From: CAG-791 sp002392385
GTDB lineage: Bacteria > Bacillota > Clostridia > Lachnospirales > Lachnospiraceae
NCBI GenBank assembly: GCA_946616295.1
Contig: CAMOIU010000056.1
Location: forward strand, 1-19,158
Direction of reading: 5' to 3'
DNA length: 19,158 nucleotides
Below the pieces are notes generated by a model. That model was not told the origin of the DNA and made no database searches. It worked only from the letters and a program-made list of their open reading frames with translations. Shown one piece after another: positions 1 to 6,651 of this stretch (position 1 is the first letter of the stretch; the number at the start of each line of letters is the position of its first letter). The position numbers were made by a program, and so were the translations under genes.

Positions 1-190
1 CATCTCCAAGGGCTGTTAAACGGCGGATCCGCTTGAAACCAGGAAATCCGCCGTTTTGATGGTTCTGGAAGCATCTCCAAGGGCTGTTAAACGGCGGATC
101 CGCTTGAAACCAGGAAATCCGCCGTTCTGATGGCGCTGGAAGTATCTCTAGGAGCTGTTAAACGGCGGATTCGCCTGCAATCAAGGAAAT
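1..190. repeat. Tandem 71-bp hairpin repeats (2 full, 1 partial)
   Basis: Two near-identical 71-bp units lie at 1-71 and 72-142, and a diverged third at 143-190 runs up to the stop codon of the crotonase gene. Each full unit contains an inverted repeat, AACGGCGGAT paired with ATCCGCCGTT (arms 18-28/46-56 and 89-99/117-126, loop 17 nt). The third unit keeps the left arm, but its right arm is lost where it meets the gene end. Read on the minus strand, the hairpins lie just downstream of the crotonase gene and could act as terminators or 3' mRNA stabilisers. The array may continue beyond the left edge. Confidence 0.85.
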
Positions 191-949
191 CTACTTCTTC
201 AGAAACGCCGCCGTCCGCTTCTTCTTATCCTCACTGGCCGTGACGGTGATGAACGCCTCGCTCTCATAGTCGAGGCCGGTCGCAAGGTCGGCTTCACAGG
301 CGATGTTGACGGCCTTTTTGGCGGTGATGACGGAGAGCCTGGGCTGGGCGGCCAGTTTGGAGGCCAGTGCCATGGCGCGATCCATGAGCTGGTCGGGTTC
401 CGTGACATCGTCTGCCAGGCCGTACTGAAGGGCAGTCTCCGCGGAGACGGGATCTCCGGTGAGGATCATCATCTTGGCCCGGGACTTGCCGATGAGTTTG
501 GGAAGGCGCTGGGTCCCGCCTGTACCGGGGATGATGCCGAGGTTGATCTCGGGGAGTCCGAATTTGGCTTTCTGCGAGGCGATGCGGAAATCGCAGGCCA
601 GGCACAGCTCGCAGCCGCCGCCCAGGGCGACGCCGTTCACGGCGGCGATCACCGGGTAGGGGAAGCGCTCGATGCGGTTCAGGGTCTCGTAGAAGCGGCG
701 GCTCTGGACCCTGCAGGTGTTGAAATCATCGGTCCTATTGATCATGCCGATGTCGGCGCCGGCAACGAAAGCCTTGCCGGCGCCGGTGATGACCACGGCG
801 CGGATGGCGTCGTCCATTTCCAGATCCTCGAAGACCTTGTCGAGTTCCGCCCAGACTTCTTCGTTCATGGCATTGTAGACCTGGGGCCGGTTTATGGTCA
901 CAAGGGCGACGGCGTCTTTCTTTTCAAGCAGGACAGTGTTGGATGACAT
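191..949 (-). CDS. Enoyl-CoA hydratase/isomerase family protein (crotonase)
   Basis: This 252-residue protein is a typical length for a crotonase, the cytoplasmic enzyme that reversibly hydrates trans-2-enoyl-CoA to (S)-3-hydroxyacyl-CoA. Family motifs are clear: AGADI near residue 63 (CoA-thioester oxyanion region), GGGCELCLACD with E114, and GLPEINLGIIPG with E134. The two glutamates are 20 apart, as are the catalytic pair E144/E164 of the rat enzyme. The start at 949 is preferred over an in-frame codon at 1033 because an AGGAGG box sits just before it, and because the longer version would begin inside the upstream terminator hairpin. It lies 105 bp downstream of HBD1 on the same strand, so read-through co-transcription is plausible. 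Crotonyl-CoA is a product of authentic 4-hydroxybutyryl-CoA dehydratase, which fits this pairing. The exact substrate is not determined. Confidence 0.93.
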   Translation of the reverse strand: MSSNTVLLEKKDAVALVTINRPQVYNAMNEEVWAELDKVFEDLEMDDAIRAVVITGAGKAFVAGADIGMINRTDDFNTCRVQSRRFYETLNRIERFPYPVIAAVNGVALGGGCELCLACDFRIASQKAKFGLPEINLGIIPGTGGTQRLPKLIGKSRAKMMILTGDPVSAETALQYGLADDVTEPDQLMDRAMALASKLAAQPRLSVITAKKAVNIACEADLATGLDYESEAFITVTASEDKKKRTAAFLKK

Positions 950-981
950 CTCATTCCTCCTATAGTCAGAGCTATGGCGTA

Positions 982-1019
982 AAACGCCCGCCCGGATGCC
1001 AGGCATCCGGCGGGCGTTT
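982..1019 (-). terminator. Hairpin terminator after HBD1
   Basis: A GC-rich inverted repeat of about 18 bp per arm (AAACGCCCGCC.GGATGCC against GGCATCC.GGCGGGCGTTT) is followed on the minus strand by GTTTTA. It lies between the HBD1 stop at 1055 and the crotonase start at 949, so it would end or attenuate HBD1 transcripts before the crotonase gene. No separate crotonase promoter was obvious, so partial read-through is likely. Confidence 0.75.
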
Positions 1020-1054
1020 CCTGCGCTGATCACATACAGATCACAGCTTTACAA

Positions 1055-2659
1055 TTATTTCTTCTTCGCGGCGTCGAATCTTGCCAGCATGGCGCGAGGG
1101 GTGACGGGATGTGCGCTTCTCTCGTAGCGAGGGCACTCCTCGTAGCCCGGAAGGCCTGCCAGATACTTGGCGATCTTCTTGAGCTCTTCGAGATCGTAGC
1201 GGCTCATCAGAGTGACCTCCTCCATCAGAGGCGATCCGCCGCCATGCAGACCCGCGACAGCCTGGCCGGCTTCGTAGGAATCGCAGAGCTTGTTCTCCAT
1301 CATGCGCATGACGCGATGGGTGTCTTCCGCGGAGTAGGCGGGGTTCCTGCGGATGTACTTGTTGCAGAGTTCCGCGGTCTCCGGATCGTAGAAGCTCTCT
1401 TCGGTAGGAAGGGAAGCGCAGATACCGCCGGTGAGATCCGCCAGGGTCTCATACTCGTGGTAGATGTTGTGGCCGGCAAGACGGCGGCCGCAGTTGGTGA
1501 GGACTTCATCCGGCACCCACTGTCCGCTGGGGAACTGAACGGCATGGTGTGCGGAGGCCTCGCCGGCTGCGAAGACCAGCTCGGCGGTCTGGATGATGTC
1601 GCAGAGCTTGCCGCGGACGTGGGACTCTCTGGCGATATCGTTGACATCAGCGACAAGGGCAGCCTGGGAAGCGATGACTTCGGAGACAGCGGTCTTGCAG
1701 CCGGTGTAGGAATGTCTGTGATAGTGAGCGAACATCAGGGCGAGGTAGCCGGCATAACGGCAGACGCCTTCATGATCGCGGCCGCACATGAAGACACGGT
1801 CATAAGGAACGAAGGTGTCGTCGAAGATGGTCAGGGACTCGACATCGCCGATGTGGGCGAAAGGAGCATCCATCTTGACTCTCTTGTGGTGCAGTCCGGG
1901 CAGAGCCATGAGCTTGACATTGTCCCAGTCAGCCGGCAGAGCGAACGCTACGGCGTAATCCGCATCGTCGGGGCCCATGAACTTGGTGGGGTTGACGATG
2001 ATCTCATCCACGTAAGGAGCATTGGAGTTGCAGATCTTGGCGCCGCGGACGATGATGCCCTTGCAGGGCTTGCCGTCTACGCCGATGCCGTCCACGTTGG
2101 TGTCAACGACATGTACGAAGACGTCCGGATCGGGCTGCATGTGGGCTCTCTTATACTTGGGATTGCGGGAGCCCTTGACGTCTGTCTGCGCGCAGTTGCA
2201 GACCAGATCGTATTTCTGACAGTATTCGATGTACTTAAGGAGTCTCTGATGATACTCGGTGCCGCAGGCCTCGTCACAGTCATAGGTGACGGAGAAGAGG
2301 GCATTCAGGGCGTCGGTGCCCATGCAGCGCTGCATACATCCGCCGACGCGGTGGCAGATAAGCCTGGTCATCAGCTGCTTCTTGAGCAGATCGTCCTGGG
2401 TCATATGGATATGAGTGCAGCGGTTGATCTCCTCGCCGGTGATGTGAGACTTCACAACACAGACATCCGCGTATCTGGGATCGTTGGCTGTGTCATAGCA
2501 CTGCTTCATGACATAGCAGCCGCCGCGCATCCAGTCCGCCAGATCTCTCTCAGCGCCCTGCTTGCCGTTGGAACGGTCGATCTTCTTGCCGTTCAGATAT
2601 ACGTTGGGCTTCATCTTAAGAAGCCTGTCAACATACTGCTGATATGTGCCGATTGCCAT
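1055..2659 (-). CDS. 4-hydroxybutyryl-CoA dehydratase-like Fe-S/FAD enzyme (copy 1, HBD1)
   Basis: This 534-residue protein belongs to the HpaB/4-hydroxyphenylacetate 3-hydroxylase fold, in the branch containing 4-hydroxybutyryl-CoA dehydratase/vinylacetyl-CoA isomerase (AbfD), which uses FAD and a [4Fe-4S] cluster in a ketyl-radical dehydration. The four cluster ligands of the Clostridium aminobutyricum enzyme (C99, C103, H292, C299) match C108 and C112 in CMQRC, and H314 and C321 in HRHSYTGC. Equivalents of Q101, E257, Y296 and K300 are Q110, E274, Y318 and K322. The equivalent of E455 appears to be A469, and A460 is G474 (aligned to the family sequence from memory). It is about 44 residues longer than AbfD, with extra residues near 187-200 and at the C terminus. 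The start is supported by AAGGAGG upstream. The substrate may be 4-hydroxybutyryl-CoA or another hydroxyacyl-CoA. HBD2 at 13287-14891 is a gapless paralogue. Confidence 0.88.
   Translation of the reverse strand: MAIGTYQQYVDRLLKMKPNVYLNGKKIDRSNGKQGAERDLADWMRGGCYVMKQCYDTANDPRYADVCVVKSHITGEEINRCTHIHMTQDDLLKKQLMTRLICHRVGGCMQRCMGTDALNALFSVTYDCDEACGTEYHQRLLKYIEYCQKYDLVCNCAQTDVKGSRNPKYKRAHMQPDPDVFVHVVDTNVDGIGVDGKPCKGIIVRGAKICNSNAPYVDEIIVNPTKFMGPDDADYAVAFALPADWDNVKLMALPGLHHKRVKMDAPFAHIGDVESLTIFDDTFVPYDRVFMCGRDHEGVCRYAGYLALMFAHYHRHSYTGCKTAVSEVIASQAALVADVNDIARESHVRGKLCDIIQTAELVFAAGEASAHHAVQFPSGQWVPDEVLTNCGRRLAGHNIYHEYETLADLTGGICASLPTEESFYDPETAELCNKYIRRNPAYSAEDTHRVMRMMENKLCDSYEAGQAVAGLHGGGSPLMEEVTLMSRYDLEELKKIAKYLAGLPGYEECPRYERSAHPVTPRAMLARFDAAKKK
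1464..2202. repeat. 739-bp direct repeat, identical to 13696-14434
   Basis: Base-by-base comparison shows no mismatch between this block and 13696-14434 (constant offset 12,232), in the same orientation. It covers roughly residues 154-398 of both HBD proteins. Outside the block the two genes align without gaps but differ at many bases, including about 25 amino-acid changes in the first 153 residues. This is the pattern of a recent gene-conversion tract. Confidence 0.95.
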
Positions 2660-2699
2660 AAATACCTCCTTGGAATATTCAATGTGATTGCGAGAGGTG

Positions 2700-2713
2700 C
2701 TGTCCCCAGACAG
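2700..2713. promoter_or_regulatory. Palindromic operator candidate CTGTC-N4-GACAG
   Basis: This is a perfect inverted repeat with 5-bp arms and a 4-bp centre, sharing the GTC-N4-GAC core. It lies about 9-22 nt downstream of the predicted HBD1 transcription start, a position suited to repression. The same core recurs at the other divergent promoters of the island. Confidence 0.55.
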
Positions 2714-2727
2714 TTATGTCATTAAAT

Positions 2728-2757
2728 ATTCTACCGCCGTGAGCAAACACACGTCAA
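2728..2757 (-). promoter_or_regulatory. Predicted promoter of HBD1
   Basis: On the minus strand the sequence reads TTGACG (2757-2752), an 18-bp spacer, then TAGAAT (2733-2728). The predicted start is near 2721, giving a leader of about 60 nt. The match to the sigma-A consensus is good but not perfect. Confidence 0.6.
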
Positions 2758-2766
2758 CAAAAAAAT

Positions 2767-2780
2767 ATGTCAAAAGACCA
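2767..2780. promoter_or_regulatory. Operator candidate, GTC-AAAA-GAC
   Basis: The sequence ATGTCAAAAGACCA carries the GTC-N4-GAC core. It sits upstream of the HBD1 -35 box, between the two divergent promoters. It is weaker evidence than the other sites because its flanks are not symmetric. Confidence 0.4.
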
Positions 2781-2859
2781 ATTATCTGAAAGAACCACAA
2801 ATAGCACATCTCACAAGTGCTTATTTTATGGGATTTCTACATTGAAAGTTACTGTGCCA

Positions 2860-2889
2860 TTGACATAATTAGGTCAAATGACTTATAAT
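2860..2889 (+). promoter_or_regulatory. Predicted promoter of the GntP-transporter operon
   Basis: TTGACA (2860-2865), an 18-bp spacer and TATAAT (2884-2889) match the sigma-A consensus in both hexamers. The predicted start is near 2896, giving a leader of about 100 nt before the ATG at 2998. A candidate operator lies inside the spacer. Confidence 0.8.
2871..2884. promoter_or_regulatory. Operator candidate within the transporter promoter spacer
   Basis: AGGTCAAATGACTT has near-symmetric arms (AGGTC/GACTT) around AAAT and fits entirely between the -35 box and the first base of the -10 box. A protein bound here would directly block RNA polymerase. The site shares the GTC-N4-GAC core with 2700-2713, 2767-2780 and 9991-10004. 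Confidence 0.6.
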
Positions 2890-2909
2890 TTTACCCGTAA
2901 GACAACTAC

Positions 2910-2923
2910 AGTTCCCAGACAGT
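2910..2923. promoter_or_regulatory. Degenerate operator candidate downstream of the transporter start
   Basis: CAGTTCCCAGACAG differs at two positions from the perfect palindrome at 2700-2713 and shares the 11-mer CCCAGACAGTT with 2705-2715. It sits about 14 nt downstream of the predicted start, matching the placement of the 2700-2713 site at HBD1. Confidence 0.4.
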
Positions 2924-2997
2924 TGGTTGTTTTGCACGCAGCGTCAGAAAAGTGGCAATGCAGCATTCAAAAAAACTCTTAGGAGGGGGTACATGTA

Positions 2998-4353
2998 ATG
3001 GAAATGTTCAGTTTGATCATGATCTTGGTTGGCATTGTGGCCTTCATGTATATCTGCATGAAGGGTTTCCCGCCGCCGGTAGCGGCTATTGGTGTGGCAC
3101 TGTTCATCATGCTCACCAGCAGGCTTCCGATCATCAGCGGCAGTTCCATCAATATCAGCGGTGAGTCCGCCGCGGGTTTTGATATCATGATGGTCAGCAC
3201 CATGAAGTTCATCGGCAACTACTGCTTCACCTTCCTCAGCGGCGCCGTTTTCGGATGCGCCATGGCTGAGACAGGCGCAGCCCGCTGCATCGCTCTGAAG
3301 CTGGCCGGTGTTGCCCGTAAGTTCAAGGGCCATGAGCAGCTTGCGGCTCTGTGGTCCCTGCCCATCATCGCTTTCGTCCTCAGCTACGGCGGCATCAGCG
3401 CGTTCGTCTGCTTCTTCACTCTGATCGCGGTTGCCAAGGAGCTGCTGGAAGAGATGGATCTTCCCTGGAGACTGTACGGCTGCCACATGGCAGGTGACGG
3501 CGTTATCGCCCTGACCATGATGCCCGGCTCTCCTTCCGTCAACAACGTTATCGCCGGAAACTTCCTCGGAACCACAGCTATGAGCGGCGCTACTCTGGGT
3601 ATCATCGCGTCCCTGCTCACACTGGTCCTGACACACATCTACTATCTGTATGAGCTGAATCTGGTGCACAAGAGAGACGAGCACTTCCTGCCTACCGGCA
3701 AGGGCATCTCCGAGCAGACTGTCGGTGATGTCAGAGACGTCGGCGACATGAATGTTATTCTCTGCCTGGTTCCTTCCATCGTTCTGTGGCTGATCCTGAA
3801 CTTCCTGCATATGCCTGTGTGGGTAGCTACCTTCGTCGCCATCATCCTCTGCCTGGTCATCTTCTATCCCAAGGTGAAGGGCAGGATCGTTGAGAAGGTC
3901 GTCCGTGAAGGCTTCACCCGCGCGGTCGTCGCCACCCTGAACGTGGCTCTGATCGTCGGCATGGGCTCCGTCATCGCTGCTACTCCCGGTTACGCCATGG
4001 TCATCGGCGGCCTGAAGAACCTGGGCGGCAATGGCTATCTGCAGGTCGTTATCGCTGTTAACATCGCAGCCGGTATGACAGCTTCGTCCTCCGGCGGTCT
4101 GACCATCGCTCTCGGCAACCTGACCGATCACTTCCTGGAGATGGGTCTGAACCCCGCAGCCGTTCACCGTATCGCCACCGTGTCTTCCGGCGGTCTGGAT
4201 TCCCTTCCTTGCTCCGGCACGGTCCTGAACGAGATCTACACTGCCAAGATGAAGCCCGCCGAGGCTTACAAGCCTTTCGGTGTTCTGTCCGTGCTGATCC
4301 CGATCATCGTTGCGGTCTGCATCGCGATCCTGGCCAACCTGGGTATCGCATAA
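2998..4353 (+). CDS. GntP-family carboxylate permease
   Basis: This 451-residue, very hydrophobic inner-membrane protein has about 12 predicted segments. Family marks are PGSPS followed by NNVIAGNFLGTT near residues 176-193, and SSGGLDSLPCSGTV near residues 396-410, both typical of GntP-type H+-coupled symporters for gluconate and related carboxylates. The start follows an AGGAGGGGG box. It is the first gene rightward from the HBD1 divergent promoter and has its own consensus promoter. Its neighbours suggest it imports the acid (or exports a product acid) handled by the CoA enzymes. The actual substrate cannot be read from sequence. Confidence 0.88.
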   Translation: MEMFSLIMILVGIVAFMYICMKGFPPPVAAIGVALFIMLTSRLPIISGSSINISGESAAGFDIMMVSTMKFIGNYCFTFLSGAVFGCAMAETGAARCIALKLAGVARKFKGHEQLAALWSLPIIAFVLSYGGISAFVCFFTLIAVAKELLEEMDLPWRLYGCHMAGDGVIALTMMPGSPSVNNVIAGNFLGTTAMSGATLGIIASLLTLVLTHIYYLYELNLVHKRDEHFLPTGKGISEQTVGDVRDVGDMNVILCLVPSIVLWLILNFLHMPVWVATFVAIILCLVIFYPKVKGRIVEKVVREGFTRAVVATLNVALIVGMGSVIAATPGYAMVIGGLKNLGGNGYLQVVIAVNIAAGMTASSSGGLTIALGNLTDHFLEMGLNPAAVHRIATVSSGGLDSLPCSGTVLNEIYTAKMKPAEAYKPFGVLSVLIPIIVAVCIAILANLGIA

Positions 4354-4396
4354 GCTTCTCAACATAATAAACTCGCATGTTCAAGGCAATGCGCCG

Positions 4397-4431
4397 GAAT
4401 CGGAGGCACAGCAATGCGCCTCCGATTCTTT
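4397..4431 (+). terminator. Intergenic hairpin, terminator or attenuator
   Basis: A perfect 11-bp stem (GAATCGGAGGC/GCCTCCGATTC) with a 10-nt loop is followed by only TTTC. It lies between the transporter and the MaoC gene. No promoter is evident between it and the MaoC start, so it probably acts as a partial terminator that sets a higher transporter-to-enzyme ratio. The 9-mer CAATGCGCC is repeated at 4387 and 4412. Confidence 0.6.
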
Positions 4432-4451
4432 CATAAAAGAGAGGAACGCAA

Positions 4452-5339
4452 ATGTTAAGCGACAAAGTGATCGGCCTTTCTATCGAGCAGGATTTTAACT
4501 ACACCTGGAGAGATGTCGCGCTTTATAACATCGCAGTAGGCGCCGGCAAGGATGACCTGCCGTATGTCTATGAGAAGGAACTGAAGGTGATCCCTACCTT
4601 TGCGGTGGTGCCCTGCACGGCGGTGTTCGGCGTGGAGCCCTACACCGGGTTCGCGGATATGCCCACAAGCCATGTGGAAGGGATCGTCATGGACGGTTCC
4701 GTGGCCATGGACCACAAGCTGGTCATCAGCAGACCTCTGAAAACAGAGGAGAAACTTCATATCGTCAAGAGCATCAGCGACCTGTTCGACCGCGGCGAGG
4801 GCCGCGGCGTCAAGTTCAACGAGGATGTCGTAGGCTATGACGCGGACGGGAAGGAAGTCTTCCGCAACACGGTCGGCTCCCTGAAACGCTTCGGAGGCGG
4901 ATTCGGCGGAAAGCCTGTACCCAGACCGGCATTCGCCATGCCGGACAGAGAGGCGGATATCGAGCTTCCGGGGGCGGTTCCGGAGAACGCGGCTGTCCTC
5001 TACAGGCTGACGGGCGACCTGAACAATATTCATGTCGATCCGGCCGCAGCCAAGGCTGCCGGCATGGGCGTGCCGGTCCTGCAGGGACTGTGTACCCTTG
5101 GCTACGCCTGCCGGATGATGATCGGAGAGCTGTTCCCGGGAGAACCGGAGAGAATGCTTTCTATTGAGAATCAGTTCCGCGCGGCGCTCTATCCCGGACA
5201 GGCCTTTACCCTGAAGATCTGGAAGGAAGGCCCGGGTGAGGCTCTGTTCCGCGTCTGTGTGGAAGGCCGGGACAGAGACGGGAATGCCGTGATCCGCAAT
5301 GCCATTGATTACGGAAGGATGACCTGGAAGGTTTCCTGA
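4452..5339 (+). CDS. MaoC-like (hotdog) enoyl-CoA hydratase
   Basis: This 295-residue protein has two consecutive hotdog halves, like eukaryotic hydratase 2 and other double-hotdog R-specific enoyl-CoA hydratases. The N-terminal half (about 1-150) lacks the catalytic motif. The C-terminal half carries YRLTGDLNNIHVDP (about 184-197) with the expected catalytic D189 and H194, five residues apart as in hydratase 2 (human MFE-2 D510/H515). The usual Pro after Asn is Asn here, and the usual His of HGLC is Gln (QGLCTLG, 211-217). It would interconvert trans-2-enoyl-CoA and (R)-3-hydroxyacyl-CoA, complementing the (S)-specific crotonase. A GAGAGGA box precedes the ATG. It is probably co-transcribed with the downstream MFS and ligase genes. 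Confidence 0.85.
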   Translation: MLSDKVIGLSIEQDFNYTWRDVALYNIAVGAGKDDLPYVYEKELKVIPTFAVVPCTAVFGVEPYTGFADMPTSHVEGIVMDGSVAMDHKLVISRPLKTEEKLHIVKSISDLFDRGEGRGVKFNEDVVGYDADGKEVFRNTVGSLKRFGGGFGGKPVPRPAFAMPDREADIELPGAVPENAAVLYRLTGDLNNIHVDPAAAKAAGMGVPVLQGLCTLGYACRMMIGELFPGEPERMLSIENQFRAALYPGQAFTLKIWKEGPGEALFRVCVEGRDRDGNAVIRNAIDYGRMTWKVS

Positions 5340-5386
5340 AAAGGAAGAGATACTGAGAAGTCGATTCAGAAGAAGGGGCAAATACC

Positions 5387-6613
5387 ATGGAAGTGAACAA
5401 AGAATCATTAAAGACAAGAAATATCCTGCTGGTCGCGGGGACCATCGGTCTTCTGTTCGCAGGTATCATCTATGCTTGGTCGATCCTGAAGGTGCCGCTG
5501 GGCACCGAGTTCGGCTGGAGCAACAGTGACCTCGCCACCGCCTACACCATCACCATCAGCTGTTTCTGCCTGGGCTGCATCGCCGGCGGTTTCCTGATGC
5601 GCGGTTTCGGGCCCAAGGTCCCGGTCCTGGCCGGCGGTATCCTGGTCTGCCTGGGCTTCTTCCTGACCTCCACGCTGGACGGTTCGAATCTTGCGCTGCT
5701 GTTCCTGTATTATGGCGTCATGGGCGGCCTGGGCATCGGCATGGCCTACAACACCCTGCTGGCAGCCATCGGCGCGTGGTTTCCGGACAAGAAGGGCTTT
5801 GCCAGCGGCGTCATGATGATGGGCTTCGGTGCCAGCACGCTGATCTTCGGCAACCTGGCCGGCAGCCTCATCGCCAACGCATCCTTCGGCTGGAGGAAGG
5901 TATTCGTACTCCTTGCCGTGTGCACGGGCGTTGCGCTGATTGTGAACGGTATCCTGATCAGGATGCCCGGACCGGACGCGGGTCTTCCCAAGCCTCCCGT
6001 CCCGGCCAAAAAGGCGGATGACAACGAATTTGTCGCGGAGGACATGCCCACCGGTAAGATGATCACAAGGCCTTCCTTCTGGATGTTCTTTGTGGCCATG
6101 ATGCTGCTTGGCGCGGCGGGCAGCTCTCTGATCAGCTTCGCCAAGGATTTTGCCGTTTCCGTGGGTGTCGTGACAGCAGCTGGTCTGTTTGTCGGTATCC
6201 TCTCCGTCACCAACGGTCTGGGCAGGATCATCGCGGGCTCGCTGTATGACAAGTTCGGCCGTAAATTCATCATGGTGTACGTGGGCGTCGTGGAGATCGC
6301 TGCCTGCGTCGTCTGTATGCTGGCAGCCATGATGAGCAGCCCCGTCCTGTGCCTGATCGGCTTTATTCTGGTCGGCCTGAGTTACGGCGGCAACACCTGT
6401 GCGGTGTCTGTCCTGATCACGGCCTTCTATGGCAACAAGTATTACGCGCAGAACCTCAGCTTCGGTCTCCTGACCCTGCTGCCTTCGTCCTTCCTGGCCA
6501 AGCTGTCCACGACAGTGCTCAATGCCACGGGCGGATATATCGTTCCTTTTGCCCTGCTGGCGGTATACGGCGTCATTTCGCTGGTGCTGAATATCATGAA
6601 TAAGCGGCCCTGA
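5387..6613 (+). CDS. MFS transporter, oxalate/formate antiporter (OFA)-like
   Basis: This 408-residue protein has about 12 membrane segments in two halves joined by a hydrophilic loop near residues 200-222. Length and sequence (YAWSILKVPLGTEFGWS near 25-41; GGLGIGMAYNTLLAAIGAWF near 114-133) resemble OxlT-type carboxylate antiporters. Such proteins often exchange a dicarboxylate or hydroxyacid for its fermentation product. A purine-rich AAGGGG box precedes the ATG, and the gap from the MaoC stop is 47 bp. With the GntP permease it gives the island two carboxylate carriers, perhaps one for uptake and one for product efflux. The substrate is unknown. Confidence 0.85.
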   Translation: MEVNKESLKTRNILLVAGTIGLLFAGIIYAWSILKVPLGTEFGWSNSDLATAYTITISCFCLGCIAGGFLMRGFGPKVPVLAGGILVCLGFFLTSTLDGSNLALLFLYYGVMGGLGIGMAYNTLLAAIGAWFPDKKGFASGVMMMGFGASTLIFGNLAGSLIANASFGWRKVFVLLAVCTGVALIVNGILIRMPGPDAGLPKPPVPAKKADDNEFVAEDMPTGKMITRPSFWMFFVAMMLLGAAGSSLISFAKDFAVSVGVVTAAGLFVGILSVTNGLGRIIAGSLYDKFGRKFIMVYVGVVEIAACVVCMLAAMMSSPVLCLIGFILVGLSYGGNTCAVSVLITAFYGNKYYAQNLSFGLLTLLPSSFLAKLSTTVLNATGGYIVPFALLAVYGVISLVLNIMNKRP

Positions 6614-6651
6614 TTTACGGCGGGCCCAAGCCCGCAGAGAGGTAGGCAGTC

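Noticed and set aside
1109..2725. Long open frame on the plus strand opposite HBD1
   Set aside because: Same reason: antisense to HBD1, low-complexity Val/Gly/Asp-rich translation, and no ribosome site.
2993..3000. ATGTAATG start-stop at the transporter start
   Set aside because: The first ATG is followed at once by TAA. It is probably incidental, and the ATG at 2998 is the usable start.
2944..4365. Long open frame on the minus strand opposite the GntP permease
   Set aside because: The translation is polar and Asp/His/Gln-rich, as expected for the complement of a membrane-protein gene. It also runs through the divergent leader.
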